In this document: one piece after another, positions 21,830 to 33,567 of the stretch | How the letters are laid out: each line of letters starts with the position of its first letter | Numbering within the stretch: position 1 is the stretch's first letter | Assembly (NCBI GenBank): GCA_030618505.1 | Contig: JAUXDF010000003.1 | Location: 1 to 38,321, forward strand | DNA from: Spongiibacteraceae bacterium | GTDB taxonomy: Bacteria; Pseudomonadota; Gammaproteobacteria; Pseudomonadales; PIVM01 | Direction: 5' to 3' | Length of the DNA: 38,321 nucleotides | Position numbers and translations under genes: made by a program | The notes under the pieces: model-generated | What the model was told of the DNA's origin: nothing | Databases searched by the model: none | What the model saw: only the letters and a program-made list of their open reading frames with translations

Positions 21830-23239
21830 CTACTTACCTATACAAAAACTGGAAAATATTCTTCCCAGTAGATCATCAGGGCGAAAGTCCCCGGTTATTT
21901 CTCCAAGAGATTGCTGGCAGAGCCTTAGATCTTCAGCCAGTAATTCTCCTGCTGCAGCTTGCTGTAGCTGTTCAAGCCCACACCTTAGATGATTTTCTGC
22001 TTGCTCTAGCGCGCGTAGGTGGCGCCGCCTGGCACTAAAGCAACCTTCTATATTAGTTTGATAACCCATACACGCTTTAAGGTGGTCGCGAAGATCATCG
22101 ATAGCCAAACCCTGCTTGGCAGAGAGAGCAATTGCTGGATGCTGGTCTATCTGCTCTGCTTGCATGCCTGGCTTTAAGCTAGACAGGTCACATTTGTTTA
22201 ATACAATCGTGGTATTGTTTTTCTCGATCAAAGCTTCACTACCCGGAGGCCAAAGTTCACTAGAGCTTGTTGGCAGTTTATCGCTACTATCGACAACCAG
22301 TAAAATACGATCTGCCTGCTCTATCTCCTGCCAGGCGCGACGAATTCCTTCACGCTCTACTTCATCAGGACTTTCTCTTAAACCTGCGGTATCAATAATA
22401 TGCAGGGGCATACCATCAATTTGTATTTGTTCGCGCAGTACATCCCGGGTAGTGCCTTCGATACTAGTTACAATGGCACTGTCTTTACCGCAAAGCATAT
22501 TTAGCAAACTTGATTTTCCGGCATTGGGACGACCAGCAATTACCACACTCATACCTTCTCTTATTAGTGAGCCTTGTTTAGCCTGCTTAAAGATCCTACT
22601 TAGCGTATTTTGAATATTGTGTAGGTCACTCAGTACCTTGCCATCACTTAAAAAATCTATTTCTTCTTCAGGGAAGTCGATAGCGGCTTCTACATAAATT
22701 CGCAGTTTAATGACTTCTTCATTAAGCGCATTAATTTGCCGGGAGAATTCTCCCTGTAAAGAACGTAGTGCATTACGAGCAGCTTGTTCTGAAGCACTGT
22801 CGATTAAATCTGCTATGGCTTCGGCTTGCGCCAGATCGATTTTGTTATTTAGAAAAGCCCGCTCAGAAAATTCACCGGGTCTGGCTAAACGTGCTCCCAG
22901 TGATAACACCTCCCGTAGAAGACAGTCCATAATAATAGGGCCGCCATGGCCCTGTAGTTCCACTACATCCTCTCCGGTAAAAGAGTTTGGCGTTGGAAAA
23001 TACAGACTTATTCCCTGGTCGATAACATTTTTATTGTTGGACTGTTGCTGGCACTGTTGGTAAAAATTACCATAATGGGCGTAACGGGGTTTGAGTTCTT
23101 TTTCAGTAATTTTAACTGATATTTTATAAGCCTTGGGCCCAGAAATACGGATGATAGCAACCCCGCCTTTTCCAGGTGGTGTTGCTAGAGCGGCAATAGT
23201 GTCGCCGTTAAGGGAGGAGTTTATTGGTAAATTATCCAT
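21830..23239 (-). CDS. mnmE: tRNA modification GTPase
   Basis: GTPase partner of MnmG in U34 modification. It has 469 residues (E. coli 454). The N-terminal formyl-THF-binding domain includes [21 protein letters not shown]. The G domain carries [16 protein letters not shown] (G1), [11 protein letters not shown] (G2), [10 protein letters not shown] (G3) and LNKCDLSS (G4). The C terminus ends FCIGK, the conserved CxGK. It is separated from yidC by a terminator, so it has its own promoter or depends on readthrough. Confidence 0.97.
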   Translation of the reverse strand: MDNLPINSSLNGDTIAALATPPGKGGVAIIRISGPKAYKISVKITEKELKPRYAHYGNFYQQCQQQSNNKNVIDQGISLYFPTPNSFTGEDVVELQGHGGPIIMDCLLREVLSLGARLARPGEFSERAFLNNKIDLAQAEAIADLIDSASEQAARNALRSLQGEFSRQINALNEEVIKLRIYVEAAIDFPEEEIDFLSDGKVLSDLHNIQNTLSRIFKQAKQGSLIREGMSVVIAGRPNAGKSSLLNMLCGKDSAIVTSIEGTTRDVLREQIQIDGMPLHIIDTAGLRESPDEVEREGIRRAWQEIEQADRILLVVDSSDKLPTSSSELWPPGSEALIEKNNTTIVLNKCDLSSLKPGMQAEQIDQHPAIALSAKQGLAIDDLRDHLKACMGYQTNIEGCFSARRRHLRALEQAENHLRCGLEQLQQAAAGELLAEDLRLCQQSLGEITGDFRPDDLLGRIFSSFCIGK

Positions 23240-23296
23240 AGGGAGTCTCTATTTATTGCTTTTAACTTTGCTGTAAATTTCCCATAAAAATAAGCT

Positions 23297-23322
23297 AAAA
23301 AAAAGACCCTTGCGGGTCTTTT
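23297..23322 (-). terminator. Rho-independent terminator after yidC
   Basis: On the - strand AAAAGACCC-GCAA-GGGTCTTTT runs into a T-rich tail of about eight or nine T. It has a 9-bp stem and 4-nt loop. It lies 16 bp after the yidC stop and ends the rpmH-rnpA-yidD-yidC unit. Confidence 0.9.
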
Positions 23323-23337
23323 AAAATTTCCAGTACA

Positions 23338-25044
23338 TTATGATTCACTGGCTTTTTCAATTTGTCGAGTAATAATGTATTGTTGAATGATCGAGAGAAT
23401 ATTGTTAACCACCCAGTACAAAACAAGGCCAGCCGGGAACCACAGGAAGAAAAAAGTAAAAATTACCGGTAGCCATTGCATAACTTTTGCCTGCATAGGG
23501 TCAGGTGGTGGAGGATTAAGTTTTTGTTGAATGAACATACTAGCGCCCATAACCAGCGGCAGGAAGAAATAAGGATCCATAGCTGACAGATCTTTAATAT
23601 AACCTATAAAAGGTGCATGGCGCAGTTCAACCCCTTCTAGTAATACCCAGTACAGTGCTATAAATACCGGCATTTGAATGACTATGGGTAAGCAGCCTCC
23701 TAAGGGGTTAACGCCTTCTTTTTTATAAAGCGCCATCATTTCCTGAGATTGTTTTTGTTTGTCATCAGGGTGTAGCTCTTTAATTGAGAGCATTTTAGGT
23801 TGTATCTGACGCATTTTCGCCATACTGCGATAAGAAATAGCAGAGGGGTAGAAGAAGGCAGCTTTTACTGCGATAGTTAATAAAATAATTGACCAACCCC
23901 AGTTGCTGGTTAGGTTATGGAAAAATGTTAGTAAGGCAAATAATGGTTGAGCAATCCACCATAACCAGCCGTAATCGACACTAAGGTCAAGGCCTTCAGC
24001 AAGTTCTTCAAGGCGATACTGATCTTTTGGACCTACGTAGAATCCGGCTTTAATGCTGCCTTGTGTTCCTGGGGCAATAACAACCTCTGAGCCAGTAAAA
24101 CGGGCAATATTTTGTTTGGCACTGGTGACTACGGTTGAATAAGTATATTGCTGATTATCTTCGGGGATCCAGGCGGTCAGAAAATAGTGTTGTAGCATGG
24201 CAATCCAGCCGCCAGTTCGGGTAGTGCTGAAGTTATCTTCAGCCATTTCCTCAAAATCTATTTTTAAAAATCGTTCTTCTGATGTGGAAGTAGCGACACC
24301 AAGAAAAGGCTGCATACCCATACCATTACCACTATCTGCTGCAGGGTCCTGACTATTGTCTCGTTTTATTTGACCATACAAAACTGCTTTCCAGTTTTCT
24401 TCGCTTTGGTTATTAATAAGGTATTCGATAGAAACCAGGTAGTCTTCTCGATGAAAACGATAACGCTTGGTAATCAAAATATTGTTTTCACTCGGTAAGG
24501 TGAGATCTACGATCAGTTCATCAGCACCTTCTTCCAGTTGATAAGATTTTTGCTCGCTATTAAAGTTTGGTCTCCCTTTATTAGTGTCGGTGCCATTAGG
24601 GCCCACCAAGCCACTTTGTGCTATATAAAGCCGCTTGTTATTTTCCAGTAAGGTAAAAGGAATGTCCGGTGTATCAATGTCAGCAAAATGTTTTATTAGC
24701 GCAGCATAGATAATATCTCCACCTAGTAGATCTATATTGAGCTTGAGTACATCGGTTTTTACTTCAATAATATTTTGTGAGTTGGCAATATTATTCTCTA
24801 CCATTACTTCTTTGCTAGCACTGACAACAACAGGAACATCACTGCTTGTTTCAGATATTTGCCCTGCGGAGGGGGTAATGTTTCCAGGAATAGCACTACT
24901 ATTCTCCATAACCTCGTTAGTAGTAATGTCACTGGTGATAGTTTGTTCAGTTCGCTGCTGCTCCTTAAAAGGAACCCATTCTTGCAGCAGCAGCATGGTG
25001 ACTACGGCAATAGCGCCAATAAGTATAATTCGCTGAAAATCCAT
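23338..25044 (-). CDS. yidC: Membrane protein insertase YidC
   Basis: Inserts and folds inner-membrane proteins with or without SecYEG, including Fo c subunit. It has 568 residues (E. coli 548). One N-terminal membrane helix (RIILIGAIAVVTMLLLQEW) is followed by a large periplasmic beta-domain (about residues 60-345) and the conserved five-helix core with NWGWSIILLTIAVKAAFFYPSAISYRSMAKM and GGCLPIVIQMPVFIALYWVLLEGVELRHAPF. It starts 4 bp after yidD stops. Confidence 0.97.
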   Translation of the reverse strand: MDFQRIILIGAIAVVTMLLLQEWVPFKEQQRTEQTITSDITTNEVMENSSAIPGNITPSAGQISETSSDVPVVVSASKEVMVENNIANSQNIIEVKTDVLKLNIDLLGGDIIYAALIKHFADIDTPDIPFTLLENNKRLYIAQSGLVGPNGTDTNKGRPNFNSEQKSYQLEEGADELIVDLTLPSENNILITKRYRFHREDYLVSIEYLINNQSEENWKAVLYGQIKRDNSQDPAADSGNGMGMQPFLGVATSTSEERFLKIDFEEMAEDNFSTTRTGGWIAMLQHYFLTAWIPEDNQQYTYSTVVTSAKQNIARFTGSEVVIAPGTQGSIKAGFYVGPKDQYRLEELAEGLDLSVDYGWLWWIAQPLFALLTFFHNLTSNWGWSIILLTIAVKAAFFYPSAISYRSMAKMRQIQPKMLSIKELHPDDKQKQSQEMMALYKKEGVNPLGGCLPIVIQMPVFIALYWVLLEGVELRHAPFIGYIKDLSAMDPYFFLPLVMGASMFIQQKLNPPPPDPMQAKVMQWLPVIFTFFFLWFPAGLVLYWVVNNILSIIQQYIITRQIEKASES

Positions 25045-25048
25045 AATG

Positions 25049-25363
25049 TTATTTCACGGTTAGTTTGTTTTTGCAACAGGGATGAGAATGTGTGGGTACG
25101 GGATCCATACCCCCTTCGTGCCAGGGGTTACAGCGTAAAAGTCGTCGAGCAGCCAAGTATGTGCCTTTTATTACCCCAAAGCGGCCTATTGCTTGATGAG
25201 CATATTCTGAGCAACTGGGATAAAAGCGGCAATTTTGTCCTAATACCGGAGATATAAATAGCCGGTAAAACTGGATAAAAAGAAGGAGTACACTTTGAGG
25301 TAGTCTTTTCAGATGCTGAAGAGAGAAAGCCAGGAAGTTTTTAAGCGTTAACCAGATTTTCAT
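25049..25363 (-). CDS. yidD: Membrane protein insertion efficiency factor YidD
   Basis: Small membrane-associated protein that assists YidC-dependent insertion. It has 104 residues (E. coli 85), with an N-terminal extension of about 20 residues. The hallmark core is IQFYRLFISPVLGQNCRFYPSCSEYAHQAI, followed by RLLRCNPWHEGGMDPVP, with three conserved cysteines. It lies 9 bp after rnpA and 4 bp before yidC. Confidence 0.95.
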   Translation of the reverse strand: MKIWLTLKNFLAFSLQHLKRLPQSVLLLFIQFYRLFISPVLGQNCRFYPSCSEYAHQAIGRFGVIKGTYLAARRLLRCNPWHEGGMDPVPTHSHPCCKNKLTVK

Positions 25364-25372
25364 TTTTCTTGG

Positions 25373-25756
25373 CTACTGTGCTAGAGATTTTTGCTGATCA
25401 TTTTGACACCGCTTAAGCAGGCGCCGCCATAGTCCCGTTGTCTGATTTAATACTTCAGTGTTATTTAAGAGGCCTGCATCCTTCCTTGCTAGAACGATTA
25501 TATCAATACCAGTGAGTTGGTGCTGATTTAAACGAAAACTATCCCTGATTAAGCGCTTGATACGATTACGTTGCACAGCTAGTCGCACATGCTTTTTTGC
25601 GACAACAATACCTAAACGGGGTTGGGCTAGTTCATTAGGGCGACAAAGTAATAAAAATTCCTTTGTCGAAACCTTCCAGTGCACATTATTAAAAACAACT
25701 TGATAATGGCTGGCGTTTAATAAACGCAATTGTTTGTTGAACGAATAATCTGACAC
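25373..25756 (-). CDS. rnpA: Ribonuclease P protein component
   Basis: Protein subunit of RNase P, which matures tRNA 5' ends. It has 127 residues (E. coli 119). The RNR motif lies in VRLAVQRNRIKRLIRDSFR, with the upstream RLGIVVAKKHV strand. It begins 32 bp after rpmH, the usual pairing. Confidence 0.96.
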   Translation of the reverse strand: MSDYSFNKQLRLLNASHYQVVFNNVHWKVSTKEFLLLCRPNELAQPRLGIVVAKKHVRLAVQRNRIKRLIRDSFRLNQHQLTGIDIIVLARKDAGLLNNTEVLNQTTGLWRRLLKRCQNDQQKSLAQ

Positions 25757-25788
25757 AGAAAATCAGGCAATTGCGTAATAACAGACAA

Positions 25789-25923
25789 TTATGCAGAGAG
25801 CTTCTTACGACCCCTGGCGCGACGCCGCCTGATAACTGCTTGACCACCTTTGGTTGCCATACGTGCACGGAAACCGTGGTTACGTTTACGCTTAAGGTTA
25901 CTGGGCTGAAATGTTCTTTTCAT
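25789..25923 (-). CDS. rpmH: 50S ribosomal protein L34
   Basis: Absent from the ORF track because it is only 44 codons. Translation of the - strand gives [20 protein letters not shown] and onward to [13 protein letters not shown], then TAA. This is the standard highly basic L34. It is the first gene of the rpmH-rnpA-yidD-yidC unit, with a clear promoter 70 bp upstream. Confidence 0.98.
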   Translation of the reverse strand: MKRTFQPSNLKRKRNHGFRARMATKGGQAVIRRRRARGRKKLSA

Positions 25924-26515
25924 GATGATACATCCAAAAATTATATAAAATCTGCTTTGTAAGCCTTATGGCGTTTACAAAGGGCGGCAAATTTTAGTGA
26001 ATTTTGTACTAAATATCAATTAACTATGCATATTAAATGTAATTTTATTATCAGGCTTCGAGAATTATGTGCTGGATTACCTCGGCAGAAGCCTATATTA
26101 CCTGCCCGGGAGGCTTAATATTATTCTTAATAAGTTCTTATCTTGTTGTTTTACCTAATTATTATTTCAATTTTTTATAGAATAAAATATGTATAGTTTC
26201 TGCCTAAGATATATATAATTTAATCAAAATATTATTTATACCGCTTAATGCACAAAACACCCATAAGTTACTCACAAGTTATCCACAGCTTTTATTTTAA
26301 ATGCTGTATTTTTTTTTGTTTATCTCTCTGTCAATAAAATATTAACTCTATGAATTCACAATAAAAACACTACAATCCTTTAAATGGTTTTACGGGAATC
26401 TTATGTGGATAACTATGTATAGTTCATAGTAAAATGCCGCCTCCGGCCACCATTCAAGTGGTCGTTTGTTGGGCTTACTTAAATAACGATCTTATTATAA
26501 ATTCAGGGGGCTTTT
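25924..26515. other. rpmH-dnaA intergenic region, candidate second origin element / dnaA control region
   Basis: An AT-rich 590-bp gap without a gene. Two perfect DnaA boxes: TTATCCACA at 26279-26287 and TGTGGATAA at 26404-26412. The intervening run ATTTTTTTTTGTTTATC is extremely AT-rich. Pseudomonas uses this position for oriC. The box at 26404 is about 110 bp before the dnaA start, so it could also serve dnaA autoregulation. Both readings are inference. Confidence 0.5.
25991..26019 (-). promoter_or_regulatory. Sigma70-type promoter of rpmH operon
   Basis: On the - strand, TTGATA, 17 bp, TAAAAT. Good hexamers and ideal spacing. The start would fall near 25984, giving a leader of about 60 nt before rpmH. 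Confidence 0.65.
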
Positions 26516-27937
26516 TTGCCTGATATTATCTGGCAACGCTGTGTTGATCGACTTCAAGACGAATTACCGTCTCAGCAGTTCAATACATGGATTAGACCGC
26601 TTCAGGCTGAAACTATAGCTGAAGGCTTGAGGTTAATGGCGCCTAACCGGTTTATAAAAGAATGGGTTAATGACAAATACATCGATCGAATCGCTGAATT
26701 AGTCTCTGAGGCTAGTGAGGGAGAATTTGCACAAGTTTTAGTTGAGATAGACCAAAAAAATATAGGATCTGCTGTCCGTCCCAGTAGCCTTAATCGCCGG
26801 AGCGAAAAGACTAATATCACTTTAAACCGTGATTTTGATAAAACGCCCCCTCCGGCAAATATTAACCAAACTAAAGTGCTCGATCGGCAGGTAGAAATTG
26901 AAGGCGCCATTAAACACCAAAGTCACCTGACAGAAAGTAATACCTTTGACACCTTTGTAGAGGGTAAATCCAACCAGTTAGCGCGAGCAGCAGCTTCCCA
27001 AGTTGCTGAAAACCCCGGAGGCTCCTATAACCCACTGTTTATTTATGGCGGTGTTGGTTTGGGTAAAACTCATTTAATGCATGCCGTTGGTCATTCTTTA
27101 CTAAAACGAAATCCGAACGCAAAAGTTGTCTATTTACATTCTGAGCGTTTTGTCGCTGATATGGTAAAAGCTTTACAATTAAATGCGATAAATGACTTTA
27201 AGCGTTATTACCGTTCGGTTGATGCTTTGCTGATTGACGATATTCAGTTTTTTGCCGGTAAGGAACGTTCTCAAGAAGAATTTTTTCATACTTTTAATGC
27301 CCTGCTGGAGGGTGGCCAACAGATGATACTAACCTGTGACCGTTACCCTAGAGAAATAAATGGGGTTGCTGAGCGATTAAAGTCTCGGTTTGGTTGGGGT
27401 TTAACGGTCGCCGTTGAACCACCGGAGTTAGAGACACGAGTTGCTATTTTGATGAAAAAAGCAGAGCAAGCAAAAATTGATCTTCCACCTGATGCGGCTT
27501 TTTTTATTGCCCAAAGAATACGTTCTAATGTCAGGGAGCTTGAAGGCGCTCTAAAGCGGGTTATCGCTAATGCACATTTTATGGCAAAACCCATCGATGT
27601 AGAGCTCATTCGAGAGTCATTAAAAGACCTTTTGGCTCTGCAGGACAGACAAGTTAACATTAGTAATATTCAGCGTACGGTTGCAGAGTATTATAAAATC
27701 AAAATGGCTGACTTGCTTTCAAGACGAAGAAATCGTTCCATAGCGCGACCCCGGCAGATGGCAATGGCTCTAGCTAAAGAGCTGACTAATCATAGTTTGC
27801 CAGAGATTGGAGATGCCTTTGGTGGCAGAGACCATACTACTGTGCTGCACGCTTGCAGAAAGATCGCTGAACTAAAAGAAGCAGATTCAGATATAAAAGA
27901 AGACCATAAGAATTTATTAAGATTATTGACTACCTGA
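26516..27937 (+). CDS. dnaA: Chromosomal replication initiator DnaA
   Basis: Binds DnaA boxes and opens oriC. It has 473 residues (E. coli 467). Domain I begins [29 protein letters not shown], a short variable linker covers about residues 85-135, and the AAA+ domain has Walker [10 protein letters not shown] at residues 178-186, Walker [10 protein letters not shown] and an arginine-finger region. Domain IV ends with the box-recognition signature [15 protein letters not shown]. The start is a TTG, supported by AGGGGG 6 nt upstream and by an N terminus at the usual place. A weak start for dnaA is common and limits expression. Confidence 0.97.
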   Translation: MPDIIWQRCVDRLQDELPSQQFNTWIRPLQAETIAEGLRLMAPNRFIKEWVNDKYIDRIAELVSEASEGEFAQVLVEIDQKNIGSAVRPSSLNRRSEKTNITLNRDFDKTPPPANINQTKVLDRQVEIEGAIKHQSHLTESNTFDTFVEGKSNQLARAAASQVAENPGGSYNPLFIYGGVGLGKTHLMHAVGHSLLKRNPNAKVVYLHSERFVADMVKALQLNAINDFKRYYRSVDALLIDDIQFFAGKERSQEEFFHTFNALLEGGQQMILTCDRYPREINGVAERLKSRFGWGLTVAVEPPELETRVAILMKKAEQAKIDLPPDAAFFIAQRIRSNVRELEGALKRVIANAHFMAKPIDVELIRESLKDLLALQDRQVNISNIQRTVAEYYKIKMADLLSRRRNRSIARPRQMAMALAKELTNHSLPEIGDAFGGRDHTTVLHACRKIAELKEADSDIKEDHKNLLRLLTT

Positions 27938-27991
27938 TATGTCTGTTTAAAACAGAATATTCATAAAAGGGAAACATAAGAGACGACCGTT

Positions 27992-29095
27992 ATGAAATTT
28001 ACAGTAAAAAGAGAAGCACTACTTAAGCCACTCAATTTGGTGGCTGGTGTTGTAGAGCGTCGTCAAACTCTGCCCATACTATCTAACGTTATGTTGGTTT
28101 TAAATAATAATCAGCTCTCCTTAACCGGCACAGACCTGGAAGTTGAAATAGTAGGTAGGGTGCTAGTTGAAGATGGCGGCGATGATGGTGAAATTACCGT
28201 ACCGGCAAGAAAGCTGCTGGATATTTGTAAATCCTTACCGGATGGTGGGGATATTCAAATTAGCCTTAAAGATCAAAAGGTTGTGGTAAAAAGCGGCCGT
28301 AGCCGATTTACTCTTTCTTCATTACCTGCTAATGATTTTCCTAATATCGAAGAAGGACCGGGAAGTTTTGAAATTGACATACTGCAGGGACAATTAAAAC
28401 GCTTGATTGAAAGAACTTCCTTTGCAATGGCACAGCAGGACGTGCGTTATTATCTTAATGGTATGTTGTGGGAAGCATCAAAAGATCAGCTAAAAGTAGT
28501 AGCTACCGATGGTCATAGACTCGCTATGTGTAATCTTGCTACAGAGCTCAATATTTCAGAGGTAAAACAAGTCATTATTCCACGTAAAGGGGTTAATGAA
28601 CTCCTGCGTTTGTTGATGGAAGAAAAAAAGGGTATCAAAATTGTGTTTGGTACTAACCACATGAAAGCGACCACCGATGACTTTACTTTTACCTCTAAAT
28701 TGGTTGATGGTAAATTTCCTGATTATGACAGAGTGTTACCTAAAGGTAGCAATAAGAGTGTCTATGGTTCTCGCCAGGAATTAAAGCAGGCTTTCTCACG
28801 TACGGCTATATTATCAAATGAAAAATATCGTGGTATCCGGCTAGTTCTTACTGATGGCAGCCTACAAATACTTGCTAATAACCCAGAGCAGGAAGAGGCT
28901 GAAGAGACTGTTAGTGTTGATTACCAGGGAGAAAACCTGGAGATAGGTTTTAATGTCAGTTACCTTGTTGATGTTATGACCGTTTTATCCGGTGATCAGG
29001 TTAAAATTAATCTCTCAGATTCCAATAGCAGTGCATTAATTGAAGAGTCTGACGATAGTGACTCTCAATATGTTGTAATGCCGATGCGACTTTAA
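27992..29095 (+). CDS. dnaN: DNA polymerase III beta sliding clamp
   Basis: Ring-shaped processivity clamp. It has 367 residues (E. coli 366). It has the three-fold clamp repeats, beginning MKFTVKREALLKPLNLVAGVVERRQTLPILSNVML, with the hydrophobic-pocket stretch VVATDGHRLAMC and the C-terminal YVVMPMRL. It lies 54 bp after dnaA and 20 bp before recF, presumably co-transcribed. Confidence 0.98.
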   Translation: MKFTVKREALLKPLNLVAGVVERRQTLPILSNVMLVLNNNQLSLTGTDLEVEIVGRVLVEDGGDDGEITVPARKLLDICKSLPDGGDIQISLKDQKVVVKSGRSRFTLSSLPANDFPNIEEGPGSFEIDILQGQLKRLIERTSFAMAQQDVRYYLNGMLWEASKDQLKVVATDGHRLAMCNLATELNISEVKQVIIPRKGVNELLRLLMEEKKGIKIVFGTNHMKATTDDFTFTSKLVDGKFPDYDRVLPKGSNKSVYGSRQELKQAFSRTAILSNEKYRGIRLVLTDGSLQILANNPEQEEAEETVSVDYQGENLEIGFNVSYLVDVMTVLSGDQVKINLSDSNSSALIEESDDSDSQYVVMPMRL

Positions 29096-29115
29096 ATGGC
29101 TGTTAAGAGGCATAC

Positions 29116-30228
29116 TTGAACGTGCACCCTACCCTTTTAGAATGTTTAACGGTGCAGGATGTACGAAACATAGAAAATATAAAACTGGATCAGCTTACTA
29201 ATATCACGATTTTGTATGGAGAGAACGGCAGTGGTAAAACCTCTATACTGGAAGCGATAAATATATTGGGTTTGTCTCGATCTTTTAGAACGAATAAAAT
29301 CAACACTGTAATTCGCAAAAATAGACCCGAGTGCATCGTATTTGGCAATTTAAGAGAAGAAAACTCGGAGCGACTTACCCCCTTGGGTATTAGTCGCTCT
29401 AGTGATGGTAAGCGCAAGATCCAGGCAAACCAACTGGAGATTAAAAGAATTAGCGAGCTTGCCAGGCTTTTGCCTATACAGGTTATAGATGCACAAGCGT
29501 TTAAGTTACTGGAGGGCGGGCCAAAAGAAAGGCGACAGTTTCTGGATTGGGGGGTGTTCCACGTGGAACACCAATTTGTTTTATTGTGGGCAAAGCTGGA
29601 ACGCTCGGTAAAACAACGGAATGCGACACTACGGCAATATAAAGTAAATACCACCCCTTTGCAGGTAGAAATATGGGATAGGGAAATATATACGCTTGCT
29701 GAGCCTATTCATCGCTTGCGAAAGAGCTATTTTAATCGCTTTAACGAAAGGTTTTGTGAGATATGGCGTAAGATTAATAGCGGCATTGAGATTGAGCTTC
29801 AATATGATAAAGGATGGAGCGTAGATCAGCCCCTTGATGCTGAGCTCAAACAAAGGTTTGAACTGGATAAGCGCAGAGGTCTTACCTCTATTGGTCCCCA
29901 CAGAGCGACAATTGATATAATTAGCGCAGGTAGACCAGCACATCTTATCTTGTCGAGGGGGCAGCAAAAACTTGTCGTTTCGGCATTAAAAATCACGCAG
30001 GGGCAGTTATTAAGGGACTATCTTTCGAAAAAAACTATTTATTTGCTCGATGATTTACCCTCAGAATTTGATAAATCCAACCGGAAAGTTATTTGCCGGT
30101 TGTTAGAAGATATAGATGCGCAGCTATTTTTAACCTGCGTAGAGGCCGATAGCCTTAAGGGCTGCTGGAAAAATGAGACCCAAGTGAAAATGTTTCACGT
30201 GGAACATGGCACAGTCACAGAAGTTTAG
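29116..30228 (+). CDS. recF: DNA replication and repair protein RecF
   Basis: SMC-like ATPase that helps load RecA at gaps. It has 370 residues (E. coli 357). Walker A is YGENGSGKTSILEAIN near residues 34-49, the ABC signature is LSRGQQKLVVSAL, and Walker B is IYLLDDLPSEFD. The start is a TTG with AAGAGG 5 nt upstream. A GTG two codons on is possible but is spaced worse. Two parS palindromes are embedded in the coding sequence, one encoding part of GVFHVEHQ and one near the C terminus encoding MFHVEH. Confidence 0.95.
   Translation: MNVHPTLLECLTVQDVRNIENIKLDQLTNITILYGENGSGKTSILEAINILGLSRSFRTNKINTVIRKNRPECIVFGNLREENSERLTPLGISRSSDGKRKIQANQLEIKRISELARLLPIQVIDAQAFKLLEGGPKERRQFLDWGVFHVEHQFVLLWAKLERSVKQRNATLRQYKVNTTPLQVEIWDREIYTLAEPIHRLRKSYFNRFNERFCEIWRKINSGIEIELQYDKGWSVDQPLDAELKQRFELDKRRGLTSIGPHRATIDIISAGRPAHLILSRGQQKLVVSALKITQGQLLRDYLSKKTIYLLDDLPSEFDKSNRKVICRLLEDIDAQLFLTCVEADSLKGCWKNETQVKMFHVEHGTVTEV
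29555..29570. promoter_or_regulatory. parS site 1 (inside recF)
   Basis: TGTTCCACGTGGAACA is a perfect 16-bp palindrome matching the ParB-binding parS consensus TGTTNCACGTGNAACA used by Pseudomonas and most bacteria. It encodes part of the VFHVEH stretch of RecF. It is the nucleation site for the ParB encoded in this window. Confidence 0.93.
30191..30206. promoter_or_regulatory. parS site 2 (3' end of recF)
   Basis: TGTTTCACGTGGAACA has a conserved CACGTG core with one asymmetric base pair in the arms relative to a perfect palindrome. It matches the parS consensus. It is 636 bp from parS site 1 and again encodes a FHVEH stretch, so both sites use the same reading frame relation in RecF. Confidence 0.9.
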
Positions 30229-30245
30229 TGTGTTTTTGGAGATAA

Positions 30246-32672
<2,427 letters not shown>

Positions 32673-32710
32673 GTGCTTTTGTTGTGGGTTCTCACGAGAA
32701 ATGAAAAATT

Positions 32711-32743
32711 CTCACCTAAAATGAATCAAATATTTTAGGTGAG
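32711..32743. terminator. 12-bp stem-loop downstream of gyrB, possible terminator
   Basis: CTCACCTAAAAT and ATTTTAGGTGAG form a perfect 12-bp stem with a 9-nt loop, 38 bp after the gyrB stop, followed by TTATAATAAAA. The stem is AT-rich and the T-run is poor, so termination is possible but weak. The left arm is itself a copy of the TTCTCAC repeat family. Confidence 0.5.
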
Positions 32744-32794
32744 TTATAATAAAATCAGTAACTTACAAATAATTACCATATAATAATTATTGTT

Positions 32795-32828
32795 AATTGG
32801 TCGGGTAAATCACTTTTTCCGACCAATT
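32795..32828. repeat. 10-bp inverted repeat
   Basis: AATTGGTCGG and CCGACCAATT are perfectly complementary around a 14-nt spacer (GTAAATCACTTTTT). The T5 tract lies inside the loop and not after the stem, so it is not a typical terminator. Function unknown. Confidence 0.6.
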
Positions 32829-32913
32829 CTATACAGTTGAAAGCACAGATAAAGCCTCTCTAAAACCATTTTATAGTTGTGTTGGCTCCCACATAATGGC
32901 CAAATCCGACCTT

Positions 32914-32937
32914 TTCTCACATAAAATGCACTTTTCT
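32914..32937 (+). repeat. Left copy of 24-bp terminal-like inverted repeat
   Basis: TTCTCACATAAAATGCAC followed by TTTTCT. The reverse complement at 35811-35834 matches at 23 of 24 positions. The pair brackets the xre-res-exonuclease operon and the small phage-like gene, a segment of about 2.9 kb. Confidence 0.75.
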
Positions 32938-33103
32938 GCCAGACACCTCAGCCTAAGCTTGTTGATTGGCTCCAGCAATTAACCGCCCTGATTCTTTTAA
33001 CATTCAACGGCTTACAAAGCCAATTGGCGCGAAAAACCACCTGCCATTTAACATTTTAGGGACACAGAAAACTCAGATCAGTTAGTAAACTCGGCCTAAA
33101 TAA

Positions 33104-33146
33104 CTTTAATATTGAAGTATATTTATTTTATGCTACAATATTAAAG
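33104..33146 (+). promoter_or_regulatory. xre-res promoter with spanning operator palindrome
   Basis: The -35 TTGAAG (33112-33117), 16 bp, and the -10 TACAAT (33134-33139) are embedded in an inverted repeat with perfect 11-bp arms, CTTTAATATTG (33104-33114) and CAATATTAAAG (33136-33146). One arm touches the -35 and the other the -10. This is the arrangement expected for autorepression by the Xre antitoxin, alone or with the toxin. Confidence 0.75.
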
Positions 33147-33165
33147 CAGATTAAGGAGGCCTATC

Positions 33166-33567
33166 ATGAGCCAATACGCAGATTTCACGAAAGAAAAAAG
33201 AAAAGAAGCTGCCGGCCCTTTAATTAAGGCTGTACTTCAAATATTTGAACGCTGGAGACTAAATAATACCCAGCAGCAATCCTTATTGGGCCTGCATAAT
33301 GAGGGTACATTCTATAACTGGAAGAAGAAGCCTGAATCAGCAACGCTCACTAATGATCTGCTAGAACGAACCAGCTATATATTGGGAATTTGGAGATCAC
33401 TTCAATTACTTATTCCTGAGGAAAGGGTCTCTGATTCTTGGATCACCTCGCCTAATAGTAGTATTGCGTTTAATGGGCAGTCTCCACTAGAAAGAATGCT
33501 TGGCGGCCAGATCGTAGATCTAGCCCATGTGCGTCAATATTTAGATTCGGAAAGAGGCGGTTGGTAA
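33166..33567 (+). CDS. Xre/MbcA/ParS-type antitoxin
   Basis: A 133-residue antitoxin partner of a RES-domain toxin. The N-terminal half is a helix-turn-helix-like region (NNTQQQSLLGLHNEGTFYNWKKKP, about residues 32-55) that should bind the operator upstream. The C-terminal part is the toxin-binding domain (IAFNGQSPLERMLGGQIVDLAHVRQYLDSERGGW), typical of MbcA/ParS/Xre antitoxins. A very strong AAGGAGG lies 6 nt before the ATG. The stop codon overlaps the start of the res gene by one base (TAATG). Confidence 0.93.
   Translation: MSQYADFTKEKRKEAAGPLIKAVLQIFERWRLNNTQQQSLLGLHNEGTFYNWKKKPESATLTNDLLERTSYILGIWRSLQLLIPEERVSDSWITSPNSSIAFNGQSPLERMLGGQIVDLAHVRQYLDSERGGW

Larger units (their letters stand above)
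32673..33165. other. Repeat-rich intergenic region after gyrB
   Basis: A 490-bp gap without a convincing gene. It holds four copies of a TTCTCACATAAAATG-like motif (32687-32703, 32709-32723, the degenerate 32884-32899 and 32914-32928), two strong stem-loops (32711-32743 and 32795-32828) and, at its right end, the promoter/operator of the xre-res operon. It marks the left border of the island separating gyrB from the plsC-like gene. Confidence 0.7.
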
